From the NCBI RefSeq assembly GCF_030410045.1, contig NZ_JAUFRA010000006.1, forward strand, positions 248,001 to 312,000: 64,000 bases of DNA, read 5' to 3'. Source of the stretch: Marivivens donghaensis. GTDB taxonomy: Bacteria > Pseudomonadota > Alphaproteobacteria > Rhodobacterales > Rhodobacteraceae. Each line of letters begins with the position of its first letter. Positions within the stretch are counted from its first letter, which is position 1. A program made the position numbers and the translations under genes. The notes under the pieces are model-generated. The model had not been told where the DNA came from, did no database searches, and was given only the letters and a program-made list of their open reading frames with translations. Shown one piece after another: positions 42,496 to 51,060 of this stretch.

Positions 42496-45084
42496 TCAGC
42501 CCCTCGGCATTTCCAACGACACCACGCGACCCCGTTTTTCGTAGTTCAAAACGGATTCGCCAATCGCGGTGACCCGACCTCCGTCGAGAGTATCACCCAC
42601 CCGAACCGATACAATCCGCCCGTTGCCCATCCGCACCAATGCGATCCGACTAGAACTGCTGCCTGCGATACCGATCAGGGCAATGTCGCGCATGGTTAAA
42701 ACGTTGTTTTCGGTCGCGGCGCGGGCCACGCCACCTGGGACAGGGCCCGTAGGCCGCATGGTTGCCGATACATCCGTTGGTGCGCTTGCCTCAGGCTCTG
42801 ATTGGAGCGAGGCAGCGGTCGCCGTGACGATCCGATCAAAGTTGCGCGGACGCTGGATCGGTAGCGGCGATGACGCGACCGCGTATTGAGATGCCCCAGC
42901 GGTCAAATCTGGCGGAGCGGCAGCAGCGATCGCTGCGGCGATGGCGTCAACGTCCGCTTCGGGGATTGGTAGCGGTGCGGGCTCTGGCGCGACGATGACC
43001 AAATTGTCAGGACGTTCACGCGGCCGCAGCGCGGCCAACTCTGACGCAATATATCCGCCCAGTGTATCCCGTTCGATGTTCTCAGCGAGGTTATCAGGAC
43101 GGCTGCGTGGGCGGAGGCTGGCCAGTGACACACCACCAGCGGTCACAAGGTCAGGATTGGTGGTAGGCGCGGCCTCTGGATTTGGCGCAATCCCCTCGGG
43201 ACGCGCAATCGGGCGGGTCGTCGTGGCGGTTGCTGCAAAGACGGTGACCCCCGTTGGCAAAACGGTGCCTGCCTCGGTCGCGCGGATATTGCCGTTCGCG
43301 TCACGGTCAAATTCGGTTCCCGCAGCGGGTGGTGCGAGAGGGGAAACAACGGACAGATCGGGTTGCATTGCCGTAATAGAAGGCAATGCAACCGCATCTG
43401 TCCCGAACGTTACAGGGTCGATGGCCGCGATGGTGACGCCGTCTGTCGTCTCGATCTTGGGCGTGTAGGGGAAGGTCGGCGCACGCTGCCAAACACCCGT
43501 CGCGGCGTAGAGGCGCTGTGCCTCTGCGGGGCTAAGCACTTGACCAAGAGGCAAGTCAGTCGGGGGCAATAGCGCCCCGTCTTGGGTCAGGTTTTCAATC
43601 GCGATATCCACGTCCGACATCGCATCGCCGAGGTCGGCTGCGGCCTCGTCTTCGGGGGCAGGGTTGTCGGCGTCGAGCGTGGCAACCGTCACGTCATTGC
43701 CGCCGAACAATCCCGCGATCCCGTTTTCTAAAGTCGACGACCAGATCGCGACCGCTAGAAGGAAGGCCAGCAAAAGCGCCATTAAAACCGTAAAGACGTA
43801 TTTGGGCCGTTTGATCGCTTTGGCTTGGGCTTTGCGGCGGGCACCGAAAATGGTCAGCCGCACTTTTTCGTCGGCGGGTTCGGCATCGCCGTCGAGTTCG
43901 GCCACCACCTCTTGCGCTTTGGCCTCCAACTTGGCCAAGGCAGCAGCATCGCGTTCCGCATCCTTTTCCGCGCGGCGCGATTTGCGGCGGTCATTCAGCG
44001 CCGTGAGGCCATTGCCGAGTGCCGTCTTTGCAGAGGTCGCTGCCGCTATGACGGGCGCAAGCGGCGAGGTCTTGTCTTCTTGCTTGGCTTCCGTTGGGAC
44101 GGTGCGTGGCGTTGCTGCGAAAATAGGAGCGGCGTCCAGATCGCTGGGCGCGGGTGGAATGCCGACCGTGGGGGTGATTGTCGGCGTGATCCGTGGCTGG
44201 ATCGTGGACGTCGGTTTGTCCCCCGTGGTCAACGTCGGTGTCGTGGCATCAGACGTCCGCGCGCGGCTCGAGAACACAACGGGTTCCGTAGTCTCTTCGG
44301 GCTCGTCCGTCGGTTCTGGCGCAGCTTCTGGTTCTACCTCAACGGGGGCAGGGGCCTCTTCGATGGCGGACAGGTCGATATCGAGGTCGATGTCAAACTC
44401 TAGCTCTACTTGTTCGTCCTCAGTCTGCGCCTCTTCTGTAGGTTCGACAGGTTTGACAGGTTCGACCGTTGCCTCTTCAACAACCTCTGGCTCTGCCACC
44501 GGCGGCTCTTCGACCACCTCCGGTTCAAGTTCAGGGTCTGGTTCGGCAACGCGACCCACGACCACCACGGCATCCACATCACGTTCGATGGTCTGACCGT
44601 CGGTCAGCAGAGTTGCTGCCGCGCTCGTTCGGCCAAAGAACGCCTCGCCGACAAAGGTGAAGGCATCAGGCACAGCCGCGAAACTGACAGGGTTAAACCC
44701 GTATCCCGCAGCAAAGCCTTCGGCCTCGTCCAGCGTTTCGCGTGCAATTGCGGCTACATAGGTCCGACCTCCGCCACGCGAATAGTCGAACACCAGATCA
44801 TCAAGTGCATATGGCGTCGCCCCGTCGAGAGACGCGCGAATATCGTCTTCATCGGCACGGGGATTATCCAGCGCAAGATACCGAATCTGATCGTTTGGAA
44901 TAAGAAGCTTGGTCCGCAGCGGCGATGGGTCGAGTTGTGCCGCCCGATCCTTCATCCGTGCAAGGGCAGCGCCTAGATCGGCGTCATCCAGCGCGACCTC
45001 GTCCACCAAAAGCCAGCCGTCGGAACTCCGTTGCAATAAACGGATCCCTTCGAACGACAGTGAAAGTGCAAAATTTGGTGTCAT
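42496..45084 (-). CDS. Single-membrane-span protein with GspL/PilM-like and PilP/GspC-like ends
   Basis: 862 residues from the ATG at 45084 (a TTG lies 17 codons earlier). Residues 1-155 look like the cytoplasmic part of GspL/PilM: RTKLLIPNDQIRYLALDNPR, then ATPYALDDLVFDY and FNPVSFAAVPDAF. About 178-340 is Pro/Glu/Val- and Thr-rich. A basic segment precedes one membrane span (YVFTVLMALLLAFLLAVAIW, 429-448). The external part is Pro-rich with repeats of LASLRPRSRPDNL and LAALRPRERPDNL. The last 70 residues (SSSRIALVRMGNGRIVSVRV, then GDTLDGGRVTAIGE) resemble PilP/GspC homology regions. No other secretion or pilus genes are nearby. Often annotated only as hypothetical; domain calls are by eye. 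Confidence 0.6.
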   Translation of the reverse strand: MTPNFALSLSFEGIRLLQRSSDGWLLVDEVALDDADLGAALARMKDRAAQLDPSPLRTKLLIPNDQIRYLALDNPRADEDDIRASLDGATPYALDDLVFDYSRGGGRTYVAAIARETLDEAEGFAAGYGFNPVSFAAVPDAFTFVGEAFFGRTSAAATLLTDGQTIERDVDAVVVVGRVAEPDPELEPEVVEEPPVAEPEVVEEATVEPVKPVEPTEEAQTEDEQVELEFDIDLDIDLSAIEEAPAPVEVEPEAAPEPTDEPEETTEPVVFSSRARTSDATTPTLTTGDKPTSTIQPRITPTITPTVGIPPAPSDLDAAPIFAATPRTVPTEAKQEDKTSPLAPVIAAATSAKTALGNGLTALNDRRKSRRAEKDAERDAAALAKLEAKAQEVVAELDGDAEPADEKVRLTIFGARRKAQAKAIKRPKYVFTVLMALLLAFLLAVAIWSSTLENGIAGLFGGNDVTVATLDADNPAPEDEAAADLGDAMSDVDIAIENLTQDGALLPPTDLPLGQVLSPAEAQRLYAATGVWQRAPTFPYTPKIETTDGVTIAAIDPVTFGTDAVALPSITAMQPDLSVVSPLAPPAAGTEFDRDANGNIRATEAGTVLPTGVTVFAATATTTRPIARPEGIAPNPEAAPTTNPDLVTAGGVSLASLRPRSRPDNLAENIERDTLGGYIASELAALRPRERPDNLVIVAPEPAPLPIPEADVDAIAAAIAAAAPPDLTAGASQYAVASSPLPIQRPRNFDRIVTATAASLQSEPEASAPTDVSATMRPTGPVPGGVARAATENNVLTMRDIALIGIAGSSSSRIALVRMGNGRIVSVRVGDTLDGGRVTAIGESVLNYEKRGRVVSLEMPRG

Positions 45085-45248
45085 AAAATTGGGACTAACA
45101 TGATTTCTTTGGAGCGGAAATGTAACGGCGCTCAATGATTTAAGCTACAGCAACTTCCCGCCCACTCGGAAAATTTACTCGTGTTCTACCGCTGGCTGTG
45201 ATCGCCTGAAGGTTGATTAAGAATCGTTCCCAGTGAAAGGATCAAACG

Positions 45249-45977
45249 ATGATGACCTTTATGCGTGTAGCGCTGATCTCTGGCCTCATGGCCGCGCCCC
45301 TTGGTGTGATGGCGCAGGACCGCGTTGTGCCGTCAATTTCCGTTTCGGGTGAGGGGATTGTCACCGCGCCCGCTGATATGGCCGTGGTCACAGTCGGCGT
45401 TATGCACGAGGGCAAAACGACGGGCGAGGTGTTGGATGCGATCAGCATGGCAACTACAGGTATCCTCGCCGTGCTAGAGGCCGCTGCGATTCCGCAGGGT
45501 GACATTCAAACAGGCCGCGTGTCACTGATCCCGCGCTACGGGCGGACCGTTCTGGGGGCACCTGATTACACCCAGATCGAAGGATACACCGCGTCTACCA
45601 CGCTTTCCGTGACCACCCATGACCTGACAACGCTGGGCGGATTGCTGTCCGACGTGGTCGCGGGTGGGGCAAATACGGTGAACGGTGTGTCCTTTGGGAT
45701 CGACGATGACTCCGCCCTTATGGACGAGGCCCGCGCGAAAGCGGTCGAGGACGCGCGTCACCGAGCAGAGGTTTATGCGATGGCGGCTGGCGTTGATTTG
45801 GGCGGAGTTCTCACGCTGAGCGAAAACAGCTACGGCGGCTATGCCCCTGTCGTGATGGAGGCGATGTCCGCCCGTTCCTTTGACAGCGGTGCGCCGAAAA
45901 TGGATGTGCCCTTGGTCGCAGGGGACATCACGGTATCGGCGCAGGTCAGTATCGTCTACGGAATCGCAACTGAGTAA
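45249..45977 (+). CDS. SIMPL domain (DUF541) periplasmic protein
   Basis: 242 residues. Signal peptide 1-22 (ending GVMAQ). The SIMPL pattern is clear: ISVSGEGIVTAPADMAVVTV at the start, GYTASTTLSVTTHDL in the middle, DEARAKAVEDARHRAEVYAM near the end. These proteins form periplasmic rings or multimers; some are linked to oxidative stress, but no exact role is known. Monocistronic; terminator 4 bases past the stop. Confidence 0.88.
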   Translation: MMTFMRVALISGLMAAPLGVMAQDRVVPSISVSGEGIVTAPADMAVVTVGVMHEGKTTGEVLDAISMATTGILAVLEAAAIPQGDIQTGRVSLIPRYGRTVLGAPDYTQIEGYTASTTLSVTTHDLTTLGGLLSDVVAGGANTVNGVSFGIDDDSALMDEARAKAVEDARHRAEVYAMAAGVDLGGVLTLSENSYGGYAPVVMEAMSARSFDSGAPKMDVPLVAGDITVSAQVSIVYGIATE

Positions 45978-45980
45978 CGA

Positions 45981-46005
45981 AAAGGCCGCCCAGTGGGCGG
46001 CCTTT
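45981..46005. terminator. Bidirectional terminator between SIMPL gene and metY
   Basis: AAAGGCCGCCC and GGGCGGCCTTT form a perfect 11-bp stem with a 3-base loop. It lies between two convergent genes; the minus-strand side has the better T-rich tail (TTTTCG). Confidence 0.88.
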
Positions 46006-46015
46006 GGTTTTGGAA

Positions 46016-47302
46016 TTAGGCGGTTGCCTTTGCCAGCGCCTGATCGAGATCGGCGATGATATCCTTCGGGTCTTCGATCCCGATTGAAATCCGTACGACT
46101 TCGGGTGCTGCACCTGCTGCGCGCTGCTGATCCTCGGACAGCTGGCGGTGCGTGGTGGAGGCAGGGTGAATGATCAACGACCGTGCATCACCGAGGTTCG
46201 CTACGTGGCTGAACAGTTGCAGGCTATCCACCAGTTTCACGCAAGCGTCATAGCCGCCCTTAACCGCAACGGTGAACAACGCGCCTGCGCCTTTTGGCAC
46301 CAGACGCTCGGCGCGGTGCTTGTAGGGGCTGGAGTCCAGACCCGCATAGGTCACGTAATCCACGCGCGGATCCGCTTCGAGCCAGTCAGCGACCTGCTTT
46401 GCGTTTGCCACGTGTTTGTCCATGCGCAGCGAAAGCGTTTCCAGACCCATCAGCGTGTAATGTGCCGCCTGCGGGTTCAGCGTCATCCCGAGGTCGCGCA
46501 GACCGATGGCGATGCCGTGGAAGGTAAAGGCCATCGGACCCAACGCTTCGTGGAATTTCAGGCCGTGGTAGGCAGGTTCGGGCGCCGAGAGCGACGGGAA
46601 CTTGTCCGATGCGGACCAATCGAACTTGCCCGAATCTACGACCACACCACCTGTCACGGTGCCGTTGCCAGTCATGTATTTGGTCATCGAATGCACAACG
46701 AGCGTCGCGCCATGTTCGATCGGACGGCAGAGATACGGGGTCGCCGTGGTATTATCTACGATCATCGGAATGCCCGCCGCATCAGCAATCGCAGCAATCG
46801 CGTCGAGGTCGGTGATATAGCCGCCGGGGTTTGCGATGGTTTCGCAGAACACTGCGCGGGTGTTGTCGTCAATCGCCGCCTTCACTGCGTCTAGATCGTC
46901 GAAATCAACGAACTTGGCCGACCAGCCGAACCGTTTGATCGTCTGGCTGAACTGGGTGATCGTGCCGCCATATAGACGGGTCGATGCGACGATATTCAGA
47001 CCAGGCCCCATCAGCGGGAAGAGCGCCATGATCTGCGCCGCGTGACCCGAAGAACAGCAAACAGCGCCCGCACCGCCCTCAAGCGCCGCGATACGGTTCT
47101 GAAGCGCACCAACGGTCGGGTTGGTCAGGCGCGAATAGATGTAGCCGACCTCTTGGAGGTTGAACAAACGCGCGGCGTGGTCGGCGTCTTTGAACACGTA
47201 AGCGGTAGTCTGATAGATCGGCACCTGGCGTGCGCCAGTGGCTGGATCCGGCTCTGTTCCAGCGTGAATTTGTAGCGTTTCAAAACCGAGGTCTTGTGTC
47301 AT
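46016..47302 (-). CDS. metY: O-acetylhomoserine aminocarboxypropyltransferase
   Basis: 428 residues, Cys/Met-metabolism PLP family. It starts LGFETLQIHAGTEPDPATGARQ, as MetY does; TAYVFKDADHAARLF and YSRLTNPTVGALQNRIAALEGG are typical. The PLP lysine is Lys208 (VVHSMTKYMTGNG). It makes homocysteine directly from O-acetylhomoserine and sulfide. Ribosome binding site GGGAGGA 5 bases upstream. A GACGT-T-ACGTC palindrome (47332-47342) stands about 35 bases before the start and could bind a regulator; no known SAM riboswitch is recognisable. Confidence 0.92.
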   Translation of the reverse strand: MTQDLGFETLQIHAGTEPDPATGARQVPIYQTTAYVFKDADHAARLFNLQEVGYIYSRLTNPTVGALQNRIAALEGGAGAVCCSSGHAAQIMALFPLMGPGLNIVASTRLYGGTITQFSQTIKRFGWSAKFVDFDDLDAVKAAIDDNTRAVFCETIANPGGYITDLDAIAAIADAAGIPMIVDNTTATPYLCRPIEHGATLVVHSMTKYMTGNGTVTGGVVVDSGKFDWSASDKFPSLSAPEPAYHGLKFHEALGPMAFTFHGIAIGLRDLGMTLNPQAAHYTLMGLETLSLRMDKHVANAKQVADWLEADPRVDYVTYAGLDSSPYKHRAERLVPKGAGALFTVAVKGGYDACVKLVDSLQLFSHVANLGDARSLIIHPASTTHRQLSEDQQRAAGAAPEVVRISIGIEDPKDIIADLDQALAKATA

Positions 47303-47331
47303 TGCATCCTCCCATGAGTCATTGTTGCCCA

Positions 47332-47342
47332 GACGTTACGTC
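47332..47342. promoter_or_regulatory. Palindrome upstream of metY (GACGT-T-ACGTC)
   Basis: A perfect 5+5 inverted repeat 30-40 bases before the metY start. Placement fits an operator, but an 11-base palindrome is short and could be chance. Confidence 0.3.
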
Positions 47343-47392
47343 AGGCTTACCCATAGGACAATGCAGCAAAATCCTAATGTATTACGACGGTT

Positions 47393-48211
47393 CTAGTCGC
47401 CGAGTTTGGCGTGAACCTCTGCCAGATCGATCTCGCCGATTGGCATCTTGTTCCCCGGATTTTCAAAGTCGTATTTGAACAGATTGAAATCCTTTTTGTA
47501 GATTTCATAGACGAGGTGCATCGACAGATCGTCAAAGTAATCTTCAACAGGATGCGCCCGCTTCGGCCCGTGCCCTTCGCTTTCGTTAAAGCGGGGGATG
47601 GTTTTCAGGTCGATCGGATGCGCGGTTTCGCAGTTGTCGAGGACGACCTGCATGCCCTCGTTGAATTTCTCGTTAAAGAAGATGTGGTCGTAGCTGCCAC
47701 CGTTCGCAATGAAAGTCGCGATATGGCCAGACATGGCCGACCAGTGAATGTCGGGCTCCATCGGGCGTTTCCAACGGATGGTGTCGCGTGCGAACAAGAG
47801 GAACCGACGGAACGATTTGATCTGGTCGAAATCGAAATCATCCTCGGGCGAGCCGACTTCGATCCCATATTTCTGCGCCAGTTGCGGCACAAGGTTCCCG
47901 CGGTAGCGTTTCCCGTTGCGCTGAATCCCGCAGATTTTGTCAAAGAACGATGACAGGATGCGAGTGTAAGGGTTCCGCACGCAAGTGAAGGCATAGCTTT
48001 TGTGCGCTTTGACGTTGTCGGTGATCAGCGGTTGGCTGGCCTCAAACGCCCATTTGTGCATACGGTCAGTTGCATCGTGGATGTCGCCGTCAAAGAACTC
48101 TCCGTGGTCGGAGTAATACATAATCTGACCGATTGAGGAGCAGGCGCATTTCGGCACTACCCGATACACCATGCTTTCGCTCTCAGTCATCCACGTTCCA
48201 GGAAAGCCCAT
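47393..48211 (-). CDS. Sulfotransferase family 2 protein
   Basis: 272 residues. The 5'-phosphosulfate loop is VVPKCACSSIGQIMY (about 18-32), and the 3'-phosphate segment is FTCVRNPYTRILSSFFDKI. Both fit the carbohydrate sulfotransferase group that uses PAPS. No signal peptide or membrane span. It is divergent from a GlcNAc-transferase-like gene, suggesting that both modify a surface polysaccharide. Starts at Met1, Met8 or Met14 are possible. Confidence 0.82.
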   Translation of the reverse strand: MGFPGTWMTESESMVYRVVPKCACSSIGQIMYYSDHGEFFDGDIHDATDRMHKWAFEASQPLITDNVKAHKSYAFTCVRNPYTRILSSFFDKICGIQRNGKRYRGNLVPQLAQKYGIEVGSPEDDFDFDQIKSFRRFLLFARDTIRWKRPMEPDIHWSAMSGHIATFIANGGSYDHIFFNEKFNEGMQVVLDNCETAHPIDLKTIPRFNESEGHGPKRAHPVEDYFDDLSMHLVYEIYKKDFNLFKYDFENPGNKMPIGEIDLAEVHAKLGD

Positions 48212-48363
48212 ACTCGTCGCCCCTTGTTACCCTTTGTCCCTTGTTGCCAGATCGTGCGGGACATTATCCACCATAAAAATCAAAGAAACGCTGTTTATTC
48301 AACGGGTCTTCGGGTTATCAAGGGGGAAACTGATCAGTTCGACCGCAGGGTTTTGTTTCCAAT

Positions 48364-49941
48364 ATGGCAAAAATCGCCTTCATTCTCCTGTGCCACAAGA
48401 ACCCCGAGGCGATTGTGCAGCAAGCCCAACAGCTCACCGCGGTTGGGGATTACATTTCGATCCACTTTGATGCCAGCGCGTCCAAAGACGACTATCAGCT
48501 GATCCGCGAGGCCTTGGCCGACAACCCAAATGTCACCTTCGCGAAAAAGCGGATCAAATGCGGCTGGGGTGAATGGAGCCTCGTTCAAGCGACGCTCTAC
48601 GCCATTGAATCCGCAGTCGATGCCTTCCCGCGTGCGACCCATTTTTACATGGTGTCTGGTGATTGCATGGCGATCAAATCAGCGAAATACGCAAAAGAAT
48701 TCCTCGACGGCCGTGATGTCGACTACATCGAAAGTTTTGATTTCTTCGAAAGCGATTGGATCAAAACGGGGATGAAAGAGGAACGCCTCATCTACCGCCA
48801 TTGGTTCAATGAACGTGTGCACAAACGCCTGTTCTACTGGTCCTTCTGGTTCCAGCGTTGGGCAGGTCTGAAACGTGCGATCCCCGACGATATTCAGGTC
48901 CAGATCGGTAGTCAGTGGTGGTGCCTGCGTCGCCGCACAATCGAGTGGATTCTCGATTTCGCCCGTCAGCGCAAAGACGTGATGAAGTTCTTTTCGACCA
49001 CGTGGATTCCCGACGAGACGTTTTTCCAGACCCTCGTGCGGCACCTGATCCCCGCCAAAGAGATCGACACTCGCACGCTGACCTTCCTGATGTTTACCGA
49101 CTACGGGATGCCTGTGACGTTCTACAACGATCACTTCGACATGCTGTTGGCGCAGGATTCGCTCTTTGCTCGCAAGATCAGCCCCGAAGCGGTGGACCTA
49201 AAAAAACGGCTCGGTCGGCTTTATGCCTCGGACCAAGACGATTTCAAAATCTCGAACGAAGGTCGGAACCTGTTCAAGTTCCTGTCTGGCCGTGGTCGCG
49301 AAGGGCGCCGCTTTGCCCCCCGTTTCTGGGAGGCCGAAGCCAGCCTTGGCCGCGAACGCGAACTGCTGATCGTCGCCTGTAAGAAATGGCACGTGGCCAA
49401 GCGTTTGATCGACGCCATAAACCAAAACGCCAACATCCCGACCGTCGCTTATCTCTTTAACGAAGAGGCCACGCCGCTCCCTGATCTGGGGGGTATTCAG
49501 GCGACCTTGGGCAAACGACATCGTCACAGACGGGCGATGATGCGGATGCTATTCGACTATCACCAGACCGACAAAATGGTGATCTGTATGGATACGGCGA
49601 ACCTGGATCTGATGCAGGATTTTGCCTCTGACCGTGCGACGACGAAAATCCTCGAAATCCAGTGCGAGTTTTCGGACGAATACCTGATCGGTCACTCCAG
49701 CCGCGTTGGCCTTATGGGCCACCAAACCCCGCCTGATACCGTGGCGCGGCTCTTGCCGACGGTGCGCAACGACTTTGCCCACGAGAGCGATCGCATCCGT
49801 GACGGTGGCTTTGAACACTACTACCGCATCCGCGAATTGGTCCCGCCCGAAGACAACGCGGCGGCCATTGCGTCTTTCTTGTCTGTGTCCGATGATGTGG
49901 CGCGAACGATCGCACAGACCCCTTATCTTTACGTCGACTGA
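48364..49941 (+). CDS. Core-2/I-branching-type glycosyltransferase with C-terminal extension
   Basis: 525 residues. The N-terminal 270 residues fit the GT14 beta-1,6-N-acetylglucosaminyltransferase family: AFILLCHKNPEAIVQQAQQL, ISIHFDASAS, CGWGEWSLVQATLYAIESA, FYMVSGDCMAI, GSQWWCLRR and the acceptor-loop WIPDETFFQTL. The last 200 residues (ELLIVACKKWHVAKRLIDAI, then DFAHESDRIRDGGFEHYYRI) match what is called DUF5927 in Rhodobacterales. It has no signal or membrane span, so it probably acts at the cytoplasmic face on a polysaccharide. Hit gene follows 8 bases later. Confidence 0.83.
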   Translation: MAKIAFILLCHKNPEAIVQQAQQLTAVGDYISIHFDASASKDDYQLIREALADNPNVTFAKKRIKCGWGEWSLVQATLYAIESAVDAFPRATHFYMVSGDCMAIKSAKYAKEFLDGRDVDYIESFDFFESDWIKTGMKEERLIYRHWFNERVHKRLFYWSFWFQRWAGLKRAIPDDIQVQIGSQWWCLRRRTIEWILDFARQRKDVMKFFSTTWIPDETFFQTLVRHLIPAKEIDTRTLTFLMFTDYGMPVTFYNDHFDMLLAQDSLFARKISPEAVDLKKRLGRLYASDQDDFKISNEGRNLFKFLSGRGREGRRFAPRFWEAEASLGRERELLIVACKKWHVAKRLIDAINQNANIPTVAYLFNEEATPLPDLGGIQATLGKRHRHRRAMMRMLFDYHQTDKMVICMDTANLDLMQDFASDRATTKILEIQCEFSDEYLIGHSSRVGLMGHQTPPDTVARLLPTVRNDFAHESDRIRDGGFEHYYRIRELVPPEDNAAAIASFLSVSDDVARTIAQTPYLYVD

Positions 49942-49949
49942 GGCCCCTC

Positions 49950-50315
49950 ATGGACTTTAACTACGATCCGCAGAACATCTTTGCGAAAATCTTGCGCGGT
50001 GAAATCCCGAATAAGACTGTCTATGAAAACGATCATGCCCTCGCGTTCGAAGACATCGCACCGCAAGCGCCTGTCCATATCCTGATCATCCCCAAGGGTC
50101 CGTATATGTCGCTGGACCATTTCGCGATGGCAGCCTCTGCCGAGGAACAGGTCGGCTTTATGCAGGCGGTCGCTGAGGTCTGCAAAATTGCAGGCGTGGA
50201 GGACGGCTTCCGTGCCATCGCCAACACCCGTGAAGCAGGCGTTCAGGACGTTCCGCATTTCCACCTGCACATCTTGGGTGGCCGTGTTCTGGGCCGGATG
50301 TTGCCAAAGGTTTGA
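49950..50315 (+). CDS. Histidine triad (HIT) nucleotide-binding protein
   Basis: 121 residues, HINT branch. It starts YDPQNIFAKILRGEIPNKTV and carries the triad HFHLHILGGR (His103, 105, 107). These proteins hydrolyse AMP-linked phosphoramidates or bind nucleotides. Packed between the glycosyltransferase (8 bases) and modA (4 bases), so all three are probably one transcript, though the functions do not obviously match. Confidence 0.92.
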   Translation: MDFNYDPQNIFAKILRGEIPNKTVYENDHALAFEDIAPQAPVHILIIPKGPYMSLDHFAMAASAEEQVGFMQAVAEVCKIAGVEDGFRAIANTREAGVQDVPHFHLHILGGRVLGRMLPKV

Positions 50316-50319
50316 TGCC

Positions 50320-51060
50320 ATGTGGCGCACGCTGAGCCTCTGCACCGTACTGGCAGCCCAAACGGCTGCTGCGGATACGGTCGTGGTCTTTGCTGCCGCC
50401 AGCACCAAAACCGCGCTCGACCAGATCGCGGCAGAGTTCACGCAGACGACGGGCAACGATGTGGTTCTGTCCTTCGCAGGATCATCTGCGCTTGCCCGTC
50501 AGATCACCCAAGGCGCGCCTGCGGATATCTTTATCTCGGCCAACACCGAATGGATGGACGTGGTCGAGGCCGAGGGTCTGATCGAGGACGGAACCCGCCG
50601 CGATCTGCTGGGCAATACGCTCGTCCTGATCGGCAGCGCAGAGAGCGCGGCATCGGTCGATTTTGCCGACTTCCCCAAAGCCCTCGGAAACGAACGGATC
50701 GCGATGGGCATGGTCGATTCGGTGCCTGCGGGGATTTACGGGAAGGCCGCGTTGGAAACCTTGGGCCTTTGGGCCGACATCCAGCCGCAGGTCGCCCAAA
50801 TGGATAACGTGCGGTCGGCACTGGCGCTCGTCGCGTTGGGGGAGGCGCCGTTCGGGATCGTCTATGCGACGGATGCTTTGGCCGATCCTTCGGTCCATGT
50901 GGTCGCAGAGTTCCCGACCGACAGCTATCCCGCCATCGTCTATCCCGTGGCCGATATCACAGGGCGCGACAGCGAGGCAGAAAACGCGTTCCTCGACTAT
51001 CTCTCGGGCCCCACCGCCCGCGCCTTGTTCGAGGCGCAGGGGTTCGCCGTCCTGAATTAA
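50320..51060 (+). CDS. modA: Molybdate ABC transporter substrate-binding protein
   Basis: 246 residues from the ATG at 50320; the frame extends upstream over the HIT gene in another phase. Signal peptide (about 1-20, ending TAAA), then ModA pattern: VFAAASTKTALDQIA, VLSFAGSSALARQITQGAPADIFISA, and VPAGIYGKAALETLG. It binds molybdate or tungstate in the periplasm. modB and modC do not follow; instead the gene converges with an unrelated ABC ATPase, so the permease parts must lie elsewhere. Confidence 0.88.
   Translation: MWRTLSLCTVLAAQTAAADTVVVFAAASTKTALDQIAAEFTQTTGNDVVLSFAGSSALARQITQGAPADIFISANTEWMDVVEAEGLIEDGTRRDLLGNTLVLIGSAESAASVDFADFPKALGNERIAMGMVDSVPAGIYGKAALETLGLWADIQPQVAQMDNVRSALALVALGEAPFGIVYATDALADPSVHVVAEFPTDSYPAIVYPVADITGRDSEAENAFLDYLSGPTARALFEAQGFAVLN

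Noticed and set aside
47303..47392. SAM-type riboswitch before metY
   Set aside because: Read on the minus strand, no SAM-II or SAM/SAH consensus is recognisable; only a short palindrome remains.
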